A stretch of DNA of 64,000 nt from Anaeromyces robustus (GCA_002104895.1 MCFG01000156.1:23501-87500), one strand, 5' to 3'. Shown: positions 47,011-61,438, numbered from the stretch's first letter. Translations and numbers: made by a program. The notes: generated by a model from the sequence alone, not told the origin.

Positions 47011-49254
47011 TTATTAATATGGATAATAGTTATAATATTATTATTCATATGAATAAATTTAACAATATAAAATACTTGTAAATAAATATTTTATATTGTT
47101 AAATAATAATATTTTATTATATTGATTAATGTAACACAAAAAATGTGCCTTATTATAAATAATAATAAATATAATAAAAAAATAGCATAAAATATATATA
47201 AATATTGTTATAATTAAAAAATATGATCTTTATTATTATTATTTATTATATATATATATATAATTTTTTTTTTTTTAATATTTTATATTGGTTTAGTGTG
47301 TTTGTTTATATTAATACTTAGTATTTTCTGTATTAATATTAATATAATGATATAATAAAAATAAAGAATAAGTTTTTTTTATTTAATATTATTTTTTGTA
47401 TTTAATATGGATTCATTAACATAAATACGTATATTCACTTATTTTTATTTTTATCCTTGATAAAACTATTAATACTTATTAATTATTAATACTTATTAAT
47501 TTTTTTCCAAGATATATAGATTCTAACATTATTAATAATAATCTTATTAAATATTAATAATAATAATAATAATAAATTAGAATTAATGATAAATAATAAA
47601 AATAAAGCACAAATTATATAAATTCAAAACAATAAGCATGATAATCATCAATGTGTTTTTTTTTTTTTTTGTATACTACCAACTACTAAGTAAATAGAAA
47701 CAATTTGTTAATATAAAACAAACGATGAATTAATAATCAAAATGGGATTCTATCATTTTAATTGGTTATTAAATTTATTTATCTTATTATTTATTTAATG
47801 ATATTAATAAGATGTTTAGAAAGTATAAAGAAAGAAAAAATTATGATATTTTGATATTTGATATATTTTAATCTTTGTTTTCAATTTATTTTGTTTTAAT
47901 TCAATAAGTCATAAATTAAAAATTAATTAATATCTTTTGTGTTAATTAATAATAGTAAAAAAATAATAAAAATTCTCATATTTAATAATTTTTAATATTT
48001 TATATGTGTTTCTTGTTTTTTTTACTTATTGTTTGTTTCTCTTATATAAAATGTTCCTTTTTTTTTTAATTATTATTATTATTATTATATGAACTTAATT
48101 TTAATAATTATATTATATTATTTATTTATTTTTTGTCTTCATTATATATGTGATAATTTTTATAATAACAATTATTTTAATATATGAATTAACAATATTT
48201 ACTTTATTAAATAAAAACGGTAAGAAATTAATGTTTCCTTTTTTTTTTATTATAAGATTATTAATATTCTTTTTAATAAATATTTATAATTTTTCTTAAA
48301 AATAAATAATCAAATTCTAATTTTTATTTTTTTTTTTTTTTACTATATAATATGATTTTATTTAGAAAAAAAAGTTTCATATTTAGTATGTCATGTTAAA
48401 AATCTATAAATAACTTTATTTTTAAATGTATAATAGAAATTTCTTAAATTACATCTAGAATAACAGAATTCTTTACTATAATTTTTCTACCATTATTGTG
48501 ATTTATTAACCAATAAAATTATTTATCATAATTTTTATACAATATTATTGGTAATAATAATTCTATATATAATAAATCATATATAAAAATATTTAATAAT
48601 AAGCATTTTATTAAAAATTATAAAATTAAAACACCAAAATAATGAAAAAAAAATTAATTGTTTTATTTACATATTCTATTAATAAATTTAATAATTACGG
48701 CACATAAAAGTATATTAATAAAATATAATAATTGTAATACAATAATCATAATAAAACAAAAAAAAAAAAAAACATTAAAATTATTAACAGAAAATATATT
48801 TTATCCACTAATTAGAAAATGTAATGTGATCTAGAGAATATTATTTATCTATATTATCTTTTTATATCCACATATCTAATACTAAAAGTAATAATACTTT
48901 TAAATTTTAATAATTATTTAATACTGTATAACAAACGGGATACATAATTTTTAGAAAAAAATCTTTTATTTATTTATTTTTTTTTATTTATTTTAGGTTT
49001 TCGTTTATTTTAATATTTATTTTGTTTTATTTTTTTTTTTATTATTATTTATTTTGTTTCTATATAAATTTATATTTTTTATTTAATTATTATTTAATTA
49101 ATTATTTATATATTTTTTCTTTTTATCTTTATTAACAATACTAATATTTATATAATATTATTAAAAGTAAAAAAAAAAAAAATCAAATAATTAAATTATA
49201 AATTAAATATAAATATTTTTTTAATAATAATATTGCTTTATTAACTATTTACAT

Positions 49255-49285
<31 letters not shown>

Positions 49286-49941
49286 CTGGTTATAATAATA
49301 GTAATTTCAAAAATACTACTTGTACGTATATATAGTATTACTTTTTTATATAAATATTATTTTATATCATTGTTATACTACATATACTTTTTTTCAAAAT
49401 ATAATTGAAAAAAAAAAGTGAAAAAAAAAAATTTTTTTTTCTTAATACAAATAATCAATATTTGTAATTTTTATAAAAAAAAAAATAATATTATAATAAT
49501 AAAAAAAGTTAAATATATATAACATTTTTTTTTTAAATAATAAATATCATTTTTTATATAAATAAAAATAAAATAACAAGTATAAAAAAAAAGTTATTTA
49601 ATAAACATTGAAATAATTAAAAAATAATATTTTTTATATTATTTTTTATATTATTTAACTATTAAATATATATATATTTTTAGAAAATGTTAAAAAAAAA
49701 TAATACCACCTTTATAACTTAATTTAAAATATTTAAAAGATATTATATATTTTTTTTTCAACCTTTTCCTTTTTTTTTTATTTTACTGATAAAATAACTA
49801 TATATATTTATTATGATTATTTTAAAATAAAAATAAAATATTATTATAATTATTTTAAGATAATCAAATTATTGTTTAAATTTTCTATAATCATTTCCTT
49901 TTTTTTTTTTATTTTATATTTTTGTTTCTTTTCTTATTTTA

Positions 49942-51266
49942 TTAAAGTAATCTTAAATGTCTACTATAATTAGTTTCATCTTCAAGTTTTTTACGTTCTA
50001 AAGATTGATTATAAAATATATTATTCTCTTGTTGATAAAGTGAATTATTACTATAAATACTTTGACCTTTAGAATTATGTCTTATTAATGGACGATTAGA
50101 AGAATTTTGTGATGGTGAATATGGTGAATCAATATCAATTTCATAATCACTTGATTTTTGAAATTGTGGTGAATTTAATATACTACTATCTTTTCCTTTA
50201 CTTTCCATACGTACTTTTTGAAGTTTTAAAGTACTTATATCTAAATCAATTTTTAAAAGTAATAAATCAACTAAAAATATAATACCAAACATTCCTTTAA
50301 TTCTCCAAAGTAATTTTCTTTCAAAAGCAATATGACCTGTATTATCAAAGGATACATTAATAGCAATAAGAATATATATTACAGAGACTATAATATATAC
50401 GAAATATATATATATATATAATATTTAATATTGAGATTAGTATTTATTATTTTGAATAATTATATAAATATTATAAAATAAAATTAAATAAAATAATATA
50501 ATATATATAAAAGTAAAAGTATAAATAAAAATAAAAAAAAAAAAAAAACATTTTATTTACCAATTAAAGTTCTAAATAAAGTACTATGGAAAAGAGTTGA
50601 TAATTCATTTCTAACAGCTTCAGATTTTCCATTGAAATATTCATGAACAACAAAAGAAATTAGTATAATTTCTATAACACCAATTGGAATATATAATGAA
50701 GTATGAAAACGTGTACTATTTTCAGTTTTTGTAGTATCTTGATTAGATATACAATTAAATTTATTTCTGTATTTTGTAACTTCTTCATCCATTTTATGAT
50801 AACCGATCATAGTACGACAAAACATAGTATAAACCAAGAATAAGTACATAAAGATTACCCAAATTTTATTTCTTAATAGTTTAATACAAGTTCTGATTTT
50901 ACAAAAATTAATATATACAAAACCCCATTCATTTAAACCATAGAAATAAGTTTGTATCATATTAAATTTACTAAAGGTTTCTATTCTATCATTTCTTTCA
51001 TAGAAATAAACTTTAACAATATCTAAGACATTAGCAATAAAACCGAAAGAAGTTACTATGAAAAGATATTTCCAAATAGTACCACTACTTCTTCCAACAG
51101 CTATATAGGTATAAGCAACAACAAACCATGAAAATAATGGATTAAAATATTGAGATTTATTGGCTATATCACCTAAAAAATTCCACGGTTTAACTGAATT
51201 TACAACACATGGTGTTGTAATATTAGAATTATCAATAAAAGAGGCTGTATTATTATATACTTCCAT
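49942..51266 (-). CDS. Seven-transmembrane receptor-like protein, paralogue b (2 exons)
   Basis: Exon 1 is 51266-50561 and exon 2 is 50387-49942; joined they give 383 residues. The intron is phase 1, at the same place as in paralogues a and c. Membrane segments lie at about 44-58, 63-86, 103-121, 135-155, 190-209, 237-250 and 265-280. The N-terminus (about 40 residues, with N-x-T/S sequons 'NNTAS' and 'NITT') would face outside. Family motifs are 'SQYFNPLFSW', 'GLNEWGFVYINFCKIRTCIK', 'FHSTLFRTL', 'WRIKGMFGII' and 'DLLLLKIDLD'. The tail of about 100 residues is Ser/Asn-rich and probably cytoplasmic. I recognise no named family; the layout is GPCR-like. No ligand or G-protein motif can be read. 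Confidence 0.87.
50388..50560 (-). other. Intron of 7TM paralogue b
   Basis: 173 bp, donor GTAAAT (weaker than GTAAGT in a and c), acceptor 'attatag', phase 1. Joining the exons gives an unbroken frame of 384 codons including the stop. Confidence 0.87.
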
Positions 51267-52730
51267 TTTATTTTATTTTATTTTATTTTATTTATTTTAT
51301 TATTATTTTTGAAGAGGTTATTTATTATTTATTATTTATTATTATTTTTTTTTAACTTTTTATTATATGTTTATAGTATTTTTGTTATTTATTATTATTT
51401 TTTTATTTATTTACTTTTTTCAAAAAAGGTAAATTTTCTAAATTTAAAATGTCTAACTATTAAAAATTTAAAAAAAAATAATTATTATCAGATTTAGAAT
51501 ATCTATTATTACTTTTGCTAATATATATGATAAAATATTATTAATAAATAATATGCTTGGATATTGAAATTTTTAATAATTTACTTTTTATTATTTATCT
51601 CATTGAAATATTGTTTTTTATTTTTATTATTTCCTTTTAATTTATATATTTAATTATTTATTCTCATATTTTATTTTATTTTATTTTATTTTATTTTATT
51701 TTATCTGATTTAATTTTATTTAATGTTATATTATTATATTTCAATTTATTCTAAATATACTTTTTATATTTTTTTATTATATTAAAAAAAAAAAAAAAAT
51801 GGGGAAAATACCCTTATATAAATATTTTTATTTATATATATATATTTTTTTCTTTTCTTTCTTAATATATTAAAAAAAACAAAAAGACAAAGATAAACTT
51901 AAGAGAAAAAAAAGAAAAATTTTATTAATTATGTTTATATATTAAAATAAAATCATCAAATTATTGAATGATGATTTGTTATTTTATTCTTTATAGTTAA
52001 ATATTTTATTATATTTATTATATTATTATTTTATTATATTTTTTTTTATTCTATTTTATTATTTAATTAAAATTTTATAATTAAAATTTTTTTTATCATA
52101 ACACAAAATAATATTAAAATTAAAATTGGTAATAAATTAAATATAAAAATGTAATCCATTTAATATTTGTTTATATTACAATACATTGGCTTATTTATTT
52201 ATTTATATTATTATATATTATTATATATTATTATATATTATTTTATATATTTTATATTATTATTATATTTTTCAATTTGTTTTTGTTTCATATTTAATTA
52301 TCTTTTTTTTTTTTAAAGAAATAATCAAACTGAACTTAAAATAATAATTAATTATTTAAAGAAAAAAATTTTTTTTTTAAAAAAAAAAAAAAAAAAGTAC
52401 AAAATAAATAACAATAATTAAAATATTAAAATATATATTATGGAATATATATTGTAATTATATTCTAACTAAATATAAGTTTTATTTAAAATTATTAATA
52501 TTTCTTTTTTTTTTTTTAATCTTTCCTTTTCTATCTATATTTTATGATTATTTTTACTTAAATAATATATATAAAATAAAATAAGTAAAAAAAAACAAAA
52601 AAAAAAAAAAAGAAATAAGATGTAACACTTTTTATTTTTATTAAAACCAATAATTGTTATATAGAAAATCAATACAAAATTAATAATTATATAATTTAAA
52701 GTTTTTTTCTATTATATCTTTAAGAATATA

Positions 52731-52769
52731 ATTGTCTAATATTAATATTTAATATTAATATTAGACAAT
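52731..52769. other. 39-bp palindrome (18-bp arms, 3-base loop)
   Basis: The arms 52731-52748 and 52752-52769 are exact reverse complements; the outer part reads 'attgtctaatatt'. Cruciform-prone; possible protein site or end product of a foldback event. Confidence 0.8.
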
Positions 52770-52879
52770 TAATATTTAATACTTTTAATATTTATTATTA
52801 AATAAATGATAAATAATGGGTTAATAAAATATGTATTATCATATATTATAAATTCTATGAACAAAACATTATATATATC

Positions 52880-52913
<34 letters not shown>

Positions 52914-53440
52914 GAATTTATAAATATCTATTTATTCTTTATTAATATTTATTTTTATTTATTATTTCTTATTATTATAATTCTTCATAATATATATATA
53001 ATTTAACACAAAAAAAAAACTTTTATTAATAATATAAAAAAAACGGTTTAAACTATTTTTATTAATGAATGTTACACAAATTATTAAAATTATTTTTAAT
53101 ATTTACACAAAATCCATTAAATTTTTTATATTTTTTTTTTGTAAAACCTATTATTTAATTTTGATAAATAATAAAATTTTAATTCTTATTATTTTTATCA
53201 CCTTTTTAATTATTAATAATAATAAATAATAAAATTTTAACTTTTAAATTTGAAAAGATTATTAATAAAATAATTAATATAGAATTTTTTTTAATATTTT
53301 AAATTTATTATAATGCATTATTAGTTTAATTAAACTAATTCCAATATAATAACGAATAATAAAGTTTCTATAACCAATATAATAAAAAAAGAAAATAAAA
53401 CTTAATATTATTAATATTATAATGATTAACAGTTAATTTA

Positions 53441-53513
53441 TTAAGAGTTTGAAAAGAATATATAAAATAATTAAAATAATAAATAATTATATATATTCTT
53501 TTCAAATTCTTAA
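53441..53513. other. 23-bp inverted repeat, one mismatch
   Basis: Arms 53441-53463 and 53491-53513 read 'ttaaga(g/a)tttgaaaagaat', separated by 27 bp of AT. Possibly the ends of a very short foldback element. Confidence 0.7.
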
Positions 53514-53599
53514 TAAAAATATAAGAGGAATATAATAAAAATGATAATTTATTTAAATTTTTGTCAATATTTTTTTTAATAAGATTATTATGTTTTATC

Positions 53600-53945
53600 A
53601 CATGAATGTATCAGAATTATTCCATACATTACCATTTCGACGTCGACACCCTTAGTATGTTCATATGTTTCACAGTTGTACTTAAAAAAAAAACCTAACG
53701 CTAAATAAATAAACGGGTCCAGTCTACTAACCCTACATATAAACAATGGTTATTAAGGAAACCTCCTAATAATAGAGAGTCAATATATTAATATTGATTT
53801 ATGAAGTTTGAATCTCAAATACTTAACCTGAAGCAACAAATGCTACCTTACCACAGTATAAATACCTTTTACAGTTGAAAAACCATCATGCTTTGAATAG
53901 ATACTAAGGATACAATTTAACAACCATGATAGCAATTAATCAATT
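53600..53945. other. Unexplained higher-GC non-coding island
   Basis: About 345 bp with clearly more G and C than the surroundings, including 'ccatttcgacgtcgacaccc', 'aaacgggtccagtctac' and 'gaagcaacaaatgctacc'. Stops occur in every frame, so it is not an intact gene. 'gtttgaatctc' (about 53802) faintly resembles a tRNA-type B box, but I find no matching A box or cloverleaf. It could be a structured RNA, a SINE or a fragment of foreign DNA. Confidence 0.4.
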
Positions 53946-55387
53946 AAAAATTATAAAATATTTGATATCAATCTTCTTTATAATAATTTTATTTTATTTT
54001 TTAATTAATATAATATATTACAAATATTACAAATAAAAAATAGGAAAAATAAAATTTTCAAAATTATTCTTGTACCTATTGTGATACATTAAATATATCA
54101 TAAAAAAAAAAAAGAAAAAGAACCAAATAAAGATAAAAAATAAATTAAAATAAATGAGTGAATAATGAATGTAATTTAAATAAATAAATTAATTAATTAA
54201 ATATAATATTAATAATATTATAAATATATAAATAAATATATAAACTTTTATATATAGTAAAAGTTTTTTTATTTTTAAAAAAAAAATTCTTTTTTCTAAT
54301 TTCTTATTGTATTATATTTTTTACTAAATAATATAGAGTAATTACTAAAGCGTTGACTTGGTATTGTTTTAAGACCGTCAGGTATGAAAAGAAAAGAAAA
54401 AACAAAAATAAATAAAGAAGAATTTATGATGTTTTATTAATAAATTTTTATAAATTAATCAAATTAATTTTGGTACAAAAAACATAATAGAAAGTACATA
54501 TAGATAGTAAATACAAATATATTAATTCTATTAAAATATAATTATTAAGTACTAAAAAATCTTAATTAAAAGGTATAATTTGATGACAAATTTAGCTTAT
54601 CATATTATAAATATTCTTAAATAAGAAATACTTAATTAATATAATTGTAATATTATTAATGATATTAATATAATGATAATATTATTAATGATAATTAATA
54701 TAATTGTAATATTATTAATGATAGTTATGCTTTCTGTTTTTTTTTTTTTATTTATTAATATTGTTATTCATCTTTGTATTTATATTATTGTTATTCCTTT
54801 TTGTTTATTCTATTGTTATTGTTGTTTGTTGTAATTATTATATTACAAATATCTTAATTACAATAACTTAAATCTTGGTCTTGTGGTATAATTAAATGAA
54901 ATTCTTGTACTTTAATTATTATAATAAATTATATTATTATTATTCTATTAATAAAGTTTCTCATCAGTATTTTTTATTAGATAATTTTTATTATAAAATT
55001 TTATTTATATATACTATTTTTGTAATGAATTATTTTAAAATATATATATAATAGCAAACAAAACAAATAAAAAAAAAAGGATTTCAATGAAAATTCATAT
55101 TGTTTAATAATAAATGCAAAATATAAATAAAATGAATTAAAAATAAAAAATAATAATAATTTTAAAGTTATATCTTTTAATTTTAATTTCATTTATTACC
55201 TTTTATTACTGTTATTAAATTTAATATTATAGAATATTACCAATTCTATCTGTTTATTAAAAAATATAAAATAATAATTAATTATTAATGAAAAGATAAA
55301 ATATAAAAATTCTTTTTATTAATATTTTTATTTTTATTTAAATATGTTATTTAAATAATAATTTTCTATTTACCAGTTTTTTTTTTC

Positions 55388-55450
<63 letters not shown>

Positions 55451-57219
55451 TTATGTCTCAAATCTGCTTTTTCAGTTAGTTTTATAATTATTTTTTCAAA
55501 ATATTTTTTTAAATAATAATAATAATAAACTTTAATTATTATACTTTATATATATAGTAATTCTATATTATTAATATTATTATTATTTCATTATACAAAT
55601 AATATATTTTCATTATAGATAAATAAATGATAATATATAAATAAATCATATATTAAATTATATTAATATCTATTGTTAAAATATAATCATACATATATTA
55701 TATATTTTTTAATATATTTTTATTTATAATTTAAATTTTGATGTACATTAAAAAGAATAATAATTTTCTCAACAATATCTTTTATATTATTTTATTCTTT
55801 GTTATTATTGTAATATAAATCTTCCATACCACTATTTAACTTCTTCCTTTATTCCTTTTTTTTTTTTTAAATCTCCATGATAACTTTATTTTTTACTTAA
55901 TTGTTTTTTTCTTTTATTTTATTATTTAAATAATAATGTTAAAAATGTTCTAATAGTTAGAACCTTTTTTATTATTATTATTAATATAATTATTATTGTA
56001 TTTAATATTTAAAGTTTTTTTTTTAAAAAAAAAAAAAAAGGATATAAAAAAATAATACTTTTTTTTAATTAAATGAGTAATTATTACTATTTTTTTACAA
56101 TCATAATTTATAAAATAAAACAATATTAAATTCATTTTTATAATTTTTTTTTCTTTTTTTAGTATATCTTTAATAATAAAGACGTCAATTATTACAGTAA
56201 TAATTAATATAATAATAAATAGTTAATAATTAATTAGTAATAGTAATATTAATCATTAATAATTGAATTGCAGTTTAGGTATGTATAATTAATATACAAT
56301 AAAACATAATATTTATTATTTATTAATATAAATAGAATATTTATTATTATTTATTATAATTTTTTTAGTATGAAAAAATTATATATATATGTATGTACAT
56401 TCATACATTCATACATTCATAATACATTCATACATACATTCATAATACATTTATAATACATTTATAATACATACATACTACATAAATATATTTTTTTATT
56501 TTATTAATAATTTTTAATTTTAAAATTTTATTTAATGAATAAGCTTATATTTAATAAATATGTCTATATTAAATCATAATCATTCCATAAATTTCTCATT
56601 ATTTAATATATTATTTCTATATTAAATAATGGGGAAGTAATAAAATATATAACATTAATGCTTACTTTATTAAAAAAATAATAATTAAAATTTTAGGGAA
56701 AACGAAACGAAATATAAAAAGGAAAAAAAAAAAAAAGAAAAGAATTAAAAAGTTTAATATATATATAAAGCAAAAGAAATTAAAAAAAAAAAAAGGCATA
56801 TTTTTTAAAAAAGAGATTTAATATAAAAGTTTTAAAAAAAAAAAAAAATTTTTTTTTTGAAACAATATACTGTTTAAATACAAAGAATAGAAAAAAAAAT
56901 TTTTTTTAAAAAAAAAAAAAAGAACACCTTTTTTTTAAAAAAAAAATTGAATTAAATAATTAATAATTTTAAAATTATAATATAAAATAAATTATTCATT
57001 TAATATATATTATTTTATATTTATAATATATATATAAATGAAAATAATGATTATTAACTTGATAATAACCTATTTTTCCTATTTTTTATAATTTATAATT
57101 TCAATTATATATTTTAATGTATATATTTTATTTTATTTTATTTTATTTTATAGATATATATATTTTTAATATCTATTTTATTTTCAATATAAAAAAAATA
57201 CATACTAAACTAAAAAAAA

Positions 57220-57251
<32 letters not shown>

Positions 57252-57779
57252 ATTTCTTTTTCATTCTTTATATCTCAATATTATACTTTTATTATACTTT
57301 TATTATTTCACTTATATTCCATTATACATTATTCATTAGTATTGACTATGTAAACAATTTAATATATTTCTTTTTATATTAATTACTATGTATTTATATT
57401 AATATATTTTTAAATTATATACTTTTTTTATAATACTTATTTTACTATAAATATAAAAAAAAAAATTTATATAATAAAAGCATCAATAATTTTTTTATTT
57501 ACTAGAAATAATTATTTTATGACATATTAATCTTAATTATTTTAATTTTTAATTTTTTATTTTTTATTTTTAATTTTTTTTTTTTTAAGAAAAAAAAAAA
57601 CTATATATATATTGAAAAAATATTATACATATATATTTATTTCATTTATTCATTAATTCATTTTTATTTTATTTTATTTTTATTTTATAATATCATTAAT
57701 GAAGATAATATAAAATAATAATAGTAATAATTATATTTTTATTATATATTTTCATTTTAATGATAATATATAAAGAAAT
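53946..57779. other. 3.8-kb gene-poor intergenic region
   Basis: Near-direct repeats around 'aatattattaatgata' (54638-54722), a (TTTA)n tract (55387-55453), CATA/CATT repeats (56396-56478) and many poly-A/poly-T runs (56720-56945). No gene, tRNA or rRNA is recognised. Confidence 0.6.
55387..55453. repeat. (TTTA)n microsatellite
   Basis: About 17 uninterrupted tetranucleotide units. Confidence 0.9.
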
Positions 57780-59030
57780 TTAATGAAGAAGTGGATCAAT
57801 ACCAGAAGTTTTTGAGTTACGATATTGTGAATATAAAGAATTGGATTTAATTAAATTTATATTTTGATTATGTAATGTATTATTATTTTGTAATGAAGCT
57901 TGTGATGAACTTCGTAAGGTTGAACATGAAGATGAATTTATATTATAATCAGATCCTAAAGTTGGATAGGTATGTTGTGGTAATGAACCATATATTAATT
58001 TTACTTGTTTTTCTATTTGTTCATTATTTAATTGAATAATATCTTTATCTAAATCAATTCTTAAAAGTAATAAATCTACTAAAATTATAATTCCGAATAC
58101 CCCTTTAATTCTCCAACATAATTTTCTCAAAAATTCAGTGGAATCATAATTATTAATTAAAACAAGAATAGCAATAAAAATATATACAAAAGATACTATA
58201 ATATTTAATAAAAGAAAAAAAAATTAATATTAATTATATATTTATATATTTATATATTTATATATTTATATATTTATATATTTATATAATTATATATTTA
58301 TATATTTATATATTTTTTTTTTATATATTTAATAATAATAATATCTTATAAATCTATTATATATATTAATAGATATATAAAACTTACTTGTTAAAGTTCT
58401 TGTTAAGGTACTATGGAAAAGAACAATAATTTCATTTTTTGCACCTTTTTCATTAAAATATTGAATAATAACAAAAATTAAAAAAATTACTTCTATAACA
58501 CCTATTGGTATGTAGGATAAAGCATGATAAGATGAACTTAATTTTGGTTTATCATTTTTACCATGATAATATTCATCATAATCTTCATTAAATTTATGCA
58601 TGGTAATCAATGTACGACAAAACAGAATATATACTAAAAAGATATTCATAAAGATACACCATATTTTACCTTTTAACATTTTAACACATGCTCTAATTTT
58701 TGTAAAATTAATATATAAAAATCCCCATTCATTTATTCCAAAAAGATAGGTATTTACCCAAACAACATATCTTATATATTCAAAATATAATTTTTTTTCC
58801 ATAGATATCAGTTTTATAATATCTAAGATATTGGCTAAAAATCCAAAAGATACTACATAAAAAAGATATTTCCATATAGGTCCAGCATTTCTTCCTATAT
58901 CAAAGTAACAATAGGTTACTATTACCCATGATATAAATGGTCCAAAATATTGTGCTTTATTAACACTATCACCTAATATTACCCAAATATCTTTACTTAT
59001 TACTTGTAATTCATTAAATATTGTACTCAT
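57780..59030 (-). CDS. Seven-transmembrane receptor-like protein, paralogue c (2 exons)
   Basis: Exon 1 is 59030-58388 and exon 2 is 58195-57780; joined they give 352 residues. The intron is phase 1 at the conserved position. Membrane segments lie at about 31-47, 52-74, 88-108, 123-144, 170-190, 217-231 and 247-262. Family motifs are 'KAQYFGPFISW', 'GINEWGFLYINFTKIRACVK', 'FHSTLTRTL', 'WRIKGVFGIII' and 'DLLLLRIDLD'. The Ser/Asn/Gln-rich tail (about 90 residues) is the shortest of the three. It is more similar to b than to a. Probably a membrane sensor or receptor, inferred only from topology. All three genes are on the minus strand but 6-12 kb apart, so they are old duplicates rather than a tight tandem. 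Confidence 0.87.
58196..58387 (-). other. Intron of 7TM paralogue c
   Basis: 192 bp, donor GTAAGT, acceptor 'attatag', phase 1. It carries a minisatellite of the unit 'tatatattta' (58229-58315), which makes it the longest of the three introns. Confidence 0.87.
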
Positions 59031-61356
59031 TTTTTTTTTTTTTTTTGCTTTGTTTTTCTTTGTTTTGCTTTGTTTTGTTTTGTTTTGTTTTATTTTATTT
59101 TATTTTGTTTTGTTTGTTTGTTTGTTTGCTTTTTTTTATTTTTTCTTTTTTACTTTTTTTTTGTTATATATATAATATTTAAGTTATTTTCTATTAAGAA
59201 TTATATATCATTAAAAAAATTGAATAATTGAATACTCTTTCTTTTTATAACTAATTACACAGAAAAAAAATATTTATTATTCTAGGTATATGGTATATAT
59301 ATTATTAAATTTTTTTATAGATATATAAAGTATTATTCTTTTTTATGTAAATGATTATACTCTTTTATTATTTTTTATTTATTTATTTATTTTAATATTA
59401 AGTATTGAATTATTTTATTATTTATTGCTGAAAAAATATTGCTCTAGCGTTTTATTATATTATTAAAATTTATATTTAATGAAAATAACAACAAAAAAAA
59501 ATTATATATAGAAATTTGAATAAATTTAATAATAAACAATTATTATTAAAACGAAAATACAAAAAGTTTTGTTCTTGTTATTTTTGTTGTTGTTTTTTTT
59601 TAAAAAAAAAAATTCATTAACATTTACATATTCTATACATTATATATGTAATTTGAAATTTTTTTTATTTTTTTTTTATATAATTATAAATTTACTTTCC
59701 ATAATATTTATTTTATTTCTTTTTTTATTATTTTTGTTTTCTTTTTATTATTATTATTATTATATATCTTTCTTTCTTATCTTTTTTTTTTTTTTTTGTT
59801 TAAATTTTATGTAATTGAAGTAAAAAAAAAAAAAAAAGAATTCTTTAATAAAAGATAAAGAGAAACCTTTTAAAAAAAATATTTTAAAAGTTTCACAAAT
59901 CTTTTTTTTTTTTTAATTTTTTTTGTCACTTTTTTCTTATTTTTATATGAAATAAAAAAGAAAGACCTGGAAGTAAAAAAAAAAAAAAAAAGAATAATAG
60001 AATAATAGAATTAAAAAAACTTAAAAATTATAAAACAAACTCTGAAGCAAATAATTAAAAAGAGTTTTGCTTTTATATATAAACTTTTTTTTTTTTATAT
60101 TTTAAATTTATGCAGCTTCAATTTAATCTATATTCTATATAATTTTATATATTTTATTTTACATTCTAATATATTGGTATATAAATTAATATGTTTTTTA
60201 TATTTTTTTTTAAAAAAAAAATTTAATATATTTTTAATTAATTAAAATATTTAACATTATGATAAAAAATTATTAAATATTAAATTAATAATATTTAATA
60301 ATATTTTTTATCTATTTATTAGAGTTATTCATAATAATTTAATATTTAAATATATAATAGTTATTTATGTTATTTATGTTATTTATTATTGTTGTATTAT
60401 CATATTATATATTATTATATATATTTTATTATATTTTATTACATTTTATTATATTTTATTGTTCTATTATGTTAATTGATTTTTGTTAATTGATTTTCTT
60501 CATCAGTTTCAATTTAACTATTTTTTTCTTCCCTTTTTTTTTTAAGGTAAATTAAATTTGATATTATTTAAATCTTTACAATACTATAGTTTATATGATC
60601 TATATTAGTAAAATAGTTATTAATTATTAATAAGGTTATCGAAAACTAAATAATATTAATGAAGTATATAAATTAATTATTCTTTTTGTTTCTTTTTTCT
60701 TAATAATTTTGTTTTCTATTTTCTATTTGATCTTTTTTAGTAAATCATTTAAAATTTTAATCACCATTTATTACTATTGTTAATAATATCACTATTTGAC
60801 AGAAAAAAAGTTCCTATTATTATAAATATTTCAATTATATATTTTAATGTAGATAATAAAAATTTTTTATTATGTTATTATAATATCTATAATAGGTTTA
60901 AATGTTATATAATTTAATAACTTATAATATGTTAAATAATAATCTTTATTATGTATGTAAAATATAAAAAAAATAAAAAAAAACTAATAAGCACCACATA
61001 AGCACATGGAAATTAAAATAATTAATATTATATCATTCTATATAATATTAAAAAAAATATTACACACACAATATTTTTAGTAAAATATATTGTTTTATAT
61101 ATATTATATTATTCAAATCAATTGATAAAGTCCATGAAGTCAAATTTTAAAATAGATACAATAAAATGATGCTTGTTTTAATAGTTTTTTTTTTTTTTTT
61201 TTTTTTTTGTTATGATATTTTATATTTTTTAAAAAAAATGATAAAACAAATATATACATATATAAGTATTTATTTTGTACACAAGAAGTGAACCATATAA
61301 CTTCAAATTAAATAGTTACATAATACTTCAAACTTTAAAAATAATATCAATAAAAG

Positions 61357-61438
61357 TTAAAGTTTCTAATTAATTTATTATATCATAATTTTATATGATA
61401 TTGTTATTATGATATAATAAATTAATTAGGAACTTTAA
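61357..61438. other. 33-bp inverted repeat, one mismatch
   Basis: Arms 61357-61389 and 61406-61438 ('ttaaagtt(t/c)ctaattaat' at the outer end), separated by 16 bp. The longest hairpin in the right part; it could be a foldback element. Confidence 0.75.

Larger units (their letters stand above)
45922..49941. other. 4-kb gene-poor intergenic region
   Basis: AT-rich DNA with an (AAGAAT)n tract (about 45966-46000), two 53-bp direct repeats around 'ttttggt(g/a)gtact' (46724-46829), two repeats of about 51 bp around 'tttatatccaca' and 'gaagaaaat' (46910-47010), and a hairpin 'aacaatataaaat/attttatattgtt' (about 47060-47100). Long homopolymer tracts occur at 46485-46510 and 49258-49285. No coding region, RNA gene or transposase is recognised. 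Confidence 0.6.
51267..53599. other. Intergenic, hairpins and low complexity
   Basis: TTTTA run before the 7TM start (51270-51300), TTATATA repeats (about 52205-52260), a near-perfect palindrome at 52731-52769, a (TAA)n tract (52882-52911) and a long hairpin at 53441-53513. No gene is supported. Confidence 0.6.

Noticed and set aside
53600-53945. tRNA or spliceosomal RNA in the GC island
   Set aside because: A weak B-box-like and a U1-like 'atacttaacctg' string are present, but no cloverleaf, A box or further snRNA motif could be built.
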